Shown piece by piece: positions 6,223-8,618 of a DNA stretch of 8,618 nt. The stretch is from Armatimonadota bacterium (GTDB lineage Bacteria; Armatimonadota; Zipacnadia; Zipacnadales; JABUFB01): NCBI GenBank assembly GCA_018056145.1, contig JAGPGE010000222.1, forward strand, positions 1 to 8,618, given 5' to 3'. The stretch's first letter is position 1; every line of letters begins with the position of its first letter. The position numbers and the translations under genes were made by a program. The notes below the pieces were generated by a model, which made no database searches, was not told the DNA's origin, and was given only the letters and a program-made list of their open reading frames with translations.

Positions 6223-7407
6223 ATGAAAACAGCGTGTTTGTTCTCGGCGGTTCTTTTGTGCGGCGCGGCACTCGGGTGCCCGTATTCCATCCGCGACGCG
6301 GGGTTCATCGTGCGGGATCCCGAACCTTTCCGGCTGGTGGTGTTCCATGACCCGGTTATGAGCATCACCAGGGGCGCCATGGAGCTGGAGGCCAAGGCCG
6401 CGCAGGAGAAGCACCTGAAACTCAGTGATGTCGTCATGGAGGTCCTCGCGACCGGCACCGCGGGTGACGAAGCCGACAGGGCGGCGCAGTTGCGCGAGGA
6501 CTTGACCCAAAAGGGTGCGCGGCCTCCGAGGGCCGTTCTGATCTCCCCGGAAGGACGCGGGATGGTGGCGCACGGATCGGAAGCGCCGCTAGATCGGGCC
6601 TGGTACGAGAACCTGGCGCGACTTGCGGTGACTTCGCCGGCGCGGCAGCAGATCGCGGATCTTCTGGTGCCCTCGTGGTGCGTGCTGCTCGTGGTTCAGG
6701 GCAAGGACGCGGCGGAAAACGCGGCTGTTCTCGAAGCGGTCCAGCAGGCGGCGCAGTCCATGGTCGGTTTCAAGCCGGAGATGGGGGACACGGTAACCAA
6801 AGCTCCGCCGGTGGTCAGCGTGAAGTGGGATGACCCGCAGGAACAGGTGCTCATCTGGAGCCTGGGTCTGGCAGACCACGGCGAGAGTGCGGCCAAAGCG
6901 GCCATCCTTTTCGGGCGTGGCAGGCGGTTGGGCCCTGTCTTCTGGGGAGCGACCATCACCGCCGAGACCCTGAAGCAGGGCATGAGGCTTCTCGGACGCA
7001 ACTGCACCTGTACCAGCGAGCCCGCCCAGATTCTCGGCCCCGTCATGCCGCTGAGATGGGACCGGGACCGGCAGGCCCAAGCGCGTGAAGCGCTTGGCTT
7101 CGACCCGGATGCGCCGGCGGCTTTGAGCGCCCTGTCCGGCGTGTGGGTGGATTTCCGTCAGGGCGGCGAGAAACGGACTCCGGGGGAGTACCTGCCGGAC
7201 CCGGCTTCGGGGTACATTGAGTTGCCGCTGGATATGGGCGAGGGAGCGGGCGAGCCCGGCCAGGAGGGGGAAGAAGAGCGGGGCGAGACCCGTCCAGAGG
7301 CTGAGAATGTCGGCATGAGGGCGGCGATTGCCGCTACTGTTGGGCTTGCTGTGCTGGTTGCGGGCGGCAGCGCAGTTCTTATCATGCGCCGGCACGGGAG
7401 TGTATGA
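6223..7407 (+). CDS. Exported, C-terminally anchored protein of an ABC transporter operon (uncharacterised family)
   Basis: A 394-aa protein, called from ATG 6223 with GGGGAG at 6206-6211 about 11 nt upstream; an in-frame GTG at 6214 is possible but sits too close to that site. The signal peptide covers residues 1-18. Cys19 fits a relaxed lipobox (ALGC), so lipidation is possible, and it starts the CPYSIRD motif. The body has an alpha/beta look, including DLLVPSWCVLLVVQGKD at 147-163, ILFGRGRRLGPVFWG at 228-242 and the CxC motif NCTC at 260-263, followed by LGPVMPLRW. An acidic Gly/Glu-rich linker (about 338-363) leads to one transmembrane helix (about 367-387) and a short basic tail (RRHGSV), so most of the protein should lie outside the membrane. 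I recall similar proteins from planctomycete-type genomes but know no assigned function. The permease gene starts 3 nt after the stop codon, which suggests a shared complex. It does not resemble the HlyD/MacA adaptor family. Confidence 0.8.
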   Translation: MKTACLFSAVLLCGAALGCPYSIRDAGFIVRDPEPFRLVVFHDPVMSITRGAMELEAKAAQEKHLKLSDVVMEVLATGTAGDEADRAAQLREDLTQKGARPPRAVLISPEGRGMVAHGSEAPLDRAWYENLARLAVTSPARQQIADLLVPSWCVLLVVQGKDAAENAAVLEAVQQAAQSMVGFKPEMGDTVTKAPPVVSVKWDDPQEQVLIWSLGLADHGESAAKAAILFGRGRRLGPVFWGATITAETLKQGMRLLGRNCTCTSEPAQILGPVMPLRWDRDRQAQAREALGFDPDAPAALSALSGVWVDFRQGGEKRTPGEYLPDPASGYIELPLDMGEGAGEPGQEGEEERGETRPEAENVGMRAAIAATVGLAVLVAGGSAVLIMRRHGSV

Positions 7408-7410
7408 GGA

Positions 7411-8550
7411 ATGTCGGTACTTGCACTGGCCTTGCGGGAGATCCGTCATCGCAGTCTTACCTTCATGCTCGGAGTGATCGCGGTTGCGGCGTCCGTGGGG
7501 TTGTTTTCGGCGATGATCACCCTCGGGCGGGCTTCGAACACCGAGACCACGCGGCTCATGCGTAACCTGGGCTTCAACCTGCTCATCCTGCCCGGAGACG
7601 CGGATGTGGGCAGTTTCTGGGCGATGGACGAAGTCGAAAGCGACATGCCAGAGGAGTACACGACGCGCCTTGCCCAGACCAAGGGCATCTCGGCGGACCA
7701 CTACGTCTCCACGCTGCAGAAGAGGGTGGACTGGCAGGGCATGACCGTGCTGGTGACCGGTGTGCTCAAGGAACAGACGGCCGCCGGCGCGCGGACCAAG
7801 GCGCCGATGGGGACTGTGGTGGAGCCCGGGAAGTGCATCGTGGGGTACGCTATCTGTCGGCAGTTGGACCTCAAGGAAGGGGACGAGATTGAGCTTCTCG
7901 GGCAACGTCTCACCGTGGAGCGGTGCCTCGCGGAGGACGGCAGCGAAGAGGATGTGCGCATCTGGACCCACCTGCGGGATGCCCAGAAGATGTTCAACAT
8001 GCCCGGGCGAATCAACATGATCCGGGCGCTAGGGTGCCTGTGCGCGGGTGGGTCGCTCCAGATTCTGCGGGATGAGATAGCCAGCGTGCTGCCGGATACC
8101 TACGTAACGGAACTGAGGAACCTCGTGGTCGCCCGCACCGAGACACGGAGGATGGTGGAGAAATACGTAGGGGTGATCGTGGCGGTGGTGGTGGTGGTCT
8201 GCGCGGCGTGGGTTGGGCTGCTGTCCCTGCTGAATGTGCGAGAACGGCGGCATGAGATCGGTCTCCTGAGGGCGCTGGGGTTCGGATCAGGGCCAATCGC
8301 TGGGCTGTTCATCACCCGGTCGGCGCTCATGGGGCTGATCGGAGCTCTGTCCGGGTTCGGTGTGGGGACGTGGTTGGCGCTGGAACTGGGCGGAGATATC
8401 TTCAAGATCACCTTCAAGAGCGCCGAACCTGCCTGGGACACCTTCCTGCCCCTCGTGCTGGGCGCGCCGGTATTGGCTGCACTGGCGGGACTGTTGCCCG
8501 CTGTTGTCGCCGTGACGCAGGATCCCGCCACCGTGTTGACGGAGGAGTAG
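7411..8550 (+). CDS. FtsX/MacB-type ABC transporter permease
   Basis: A 379-aa permease with the four-helix layout of the MacB/LolC/FtsX class: TM1 about 18-38, a large extracytoplasmic domain about 40-250 (MacB-like core), then TM2 about 253-275, TM3 about 304-327 and TM4 about 345-368. The family signature NVRERRHEIGLLRALG is at 275-290, right after TM2, and the protein ends in the usual DPATVL. Such permeases do not form a classic membrane channel; they pass ATP-driven motion to the periplasmic side, for example to lift lipoproteins, expel substrates or activate enzymes. The extracytoplasmic domain has a CxC pair (Cys209, Cys211). The start codon lies 3 nt after the upstream stop, with GGGAG at 7396-7400 ten nt before it. 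The ATPase gene begins 2 nt after the stop codon. The substrate cannot be read from sequence. Confidence 0.93.
   Translation: MSVLALALREIRHRSLTFMLGVIAVAASVGLFSAMITLGRASNTETTRLMRNLGFNLLILPGDADVGSFWAMDEVESDMPEEYTTRLAQTKGISADHYVSTLQKRVDWQGMTVLVTGVLKEQTAAGARTKAPMGTVVEPGKCIVGYAICRQLDLKEGDEIELLGQRLTVERCLAEDGSEEDVRIWTHLRDAQKMFNMPGRINMIRALGCLCAGGSLQILRDEIASVLPDTYVTELRNLVVARTETRRMVEKYVGVIVAVVVVVCAAWVGLLSLLNVRERRHEIGLLRALGFGSGPIAGLFITRSALMGLIGALSGFGVGTWLALELGGDIFKITFKSAEPAWDTFLPLVLGAPVLAALAGLLPAVVAVTQDPATVLTEE
8541..8547 (+). promoter_or_regulatory. Ribosome binding site for the ABC ATPase gene
   Basis: GGAGGAG lies inside the last codons of the permease gene, 5 nt before ATG 8553. It supports coupled translation of the permease and ATPase. 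Confidence 0.75.
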
Positions 8551-8552
8551 AG

Positions 8553-8618
8553 ATGATCGAGATTACGGGCCTGAGCAAGGTCTACCAGAGCAAGGGCCGC
8601 CCGGTCCGGGCGCTGGAC
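8553..8618 (+). CDS. ABC transporter ATP-binding protein, N-terminus only
   Basis: Only the first 22 codons are present; the gene runs off the right edge. The translation MIEITGLSKVYQSKGRPVRA, then LD, is the typical beginning of a LolD/MacB-type ABC ATPase: a first beta strand, the L-s-K-x-Y segment, and an aromatic Tyr11 in the A-loop position that stacks on the adenine of ATP. Walker A and later motifs lie outside the window. Its position 2 nt after the permease, with a strong ribosome binding site, makes it the energy-coupling subunit of that permease. Confidence 0.85.
   Translation, partial: MIEITGLSKVYQSKGRPVRALD

Noticed and set aside
6056..6271. N-terminal extension of the large minus-strand frame, giving 1640 aa
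   Set aside because: It would place the signal peptide about 72 residues inside the protein, and GGAGG sits 7 nt before the ATG at 6055. The extension also overlaps the start of the divergent plus-strand gene.
6589..7971. 460-codon minus-strand open frame antisense to the ABC operon
   Set aside because: It spans two well-supported plus-strand genes and their junction. Its translation is His/Arg/Pro-rich with no domain, typical of an antisense shadow.

Overview
The window looks like chromosomal DNA of a high-GC (about 60% or more by eye), free-living, diderm bacterium. The short exported protein at the left edge begins with the G|FTLIEL prepilin motif followed by the FPVFARARE run, which I associate mainly with Armatimonadota and also with Planctomycetota and other PVC-type bacteria. 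The giant exported beta-propeller protein and the ABC-associated membrane protein also recall families from those groups. Armatimonadota is my best guess. No rRNA, tRNA, CRISPR, transposase or phage gene is visible.

Layout. Positions 1-399 hold no convincing gene. A prepilin-like protein (201 aa, GTG start) lies at 400-1005 on the plus strand. It converges on a 4.7-kb minus-strand gene (1349-6055, 1568 aa), and the 343-bp spacer between them carries at least five hairpins in a row. The large gene encodes a Sec-exported multidomain protein. From the N-terminus it has a PQQ-type beta-propeller, a class I methyltransferase-like domain, a second propeller, a malectin-like domain, an Ig-like segment and a DNRLRE/CBM96-like beta-sandwich.

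A 167-bp divergent spacer (6056-6222) separates it from a plus-strand operon that runs off the right edge. The first gene (6223-7407) encodes an exported protein with one C-terminal membrane anchor, the second (7411-8550) a four-helix FtsX/MacB-type ABC permease, and the third (8553 onward) the start of an ABC ATPase. Gaps of 3 and 2 nt suggest translational coupling. The three products probably form one envelope ABC complex of the MacB/LolCDE/FtsEX class, with the first protein as an extracytoplasmic partner of unknown role.

The two most interesting items are (i) the exported propeller-methyltransferase chimera, whose SAM-pocket acidic residues appear replaced, and (ii) the ABC unit, in which the accessory protein and the permease each carry a CxC motif in a predicted extracytoplasmic region. 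I cannot show that either is undescribed; both need database comparison.
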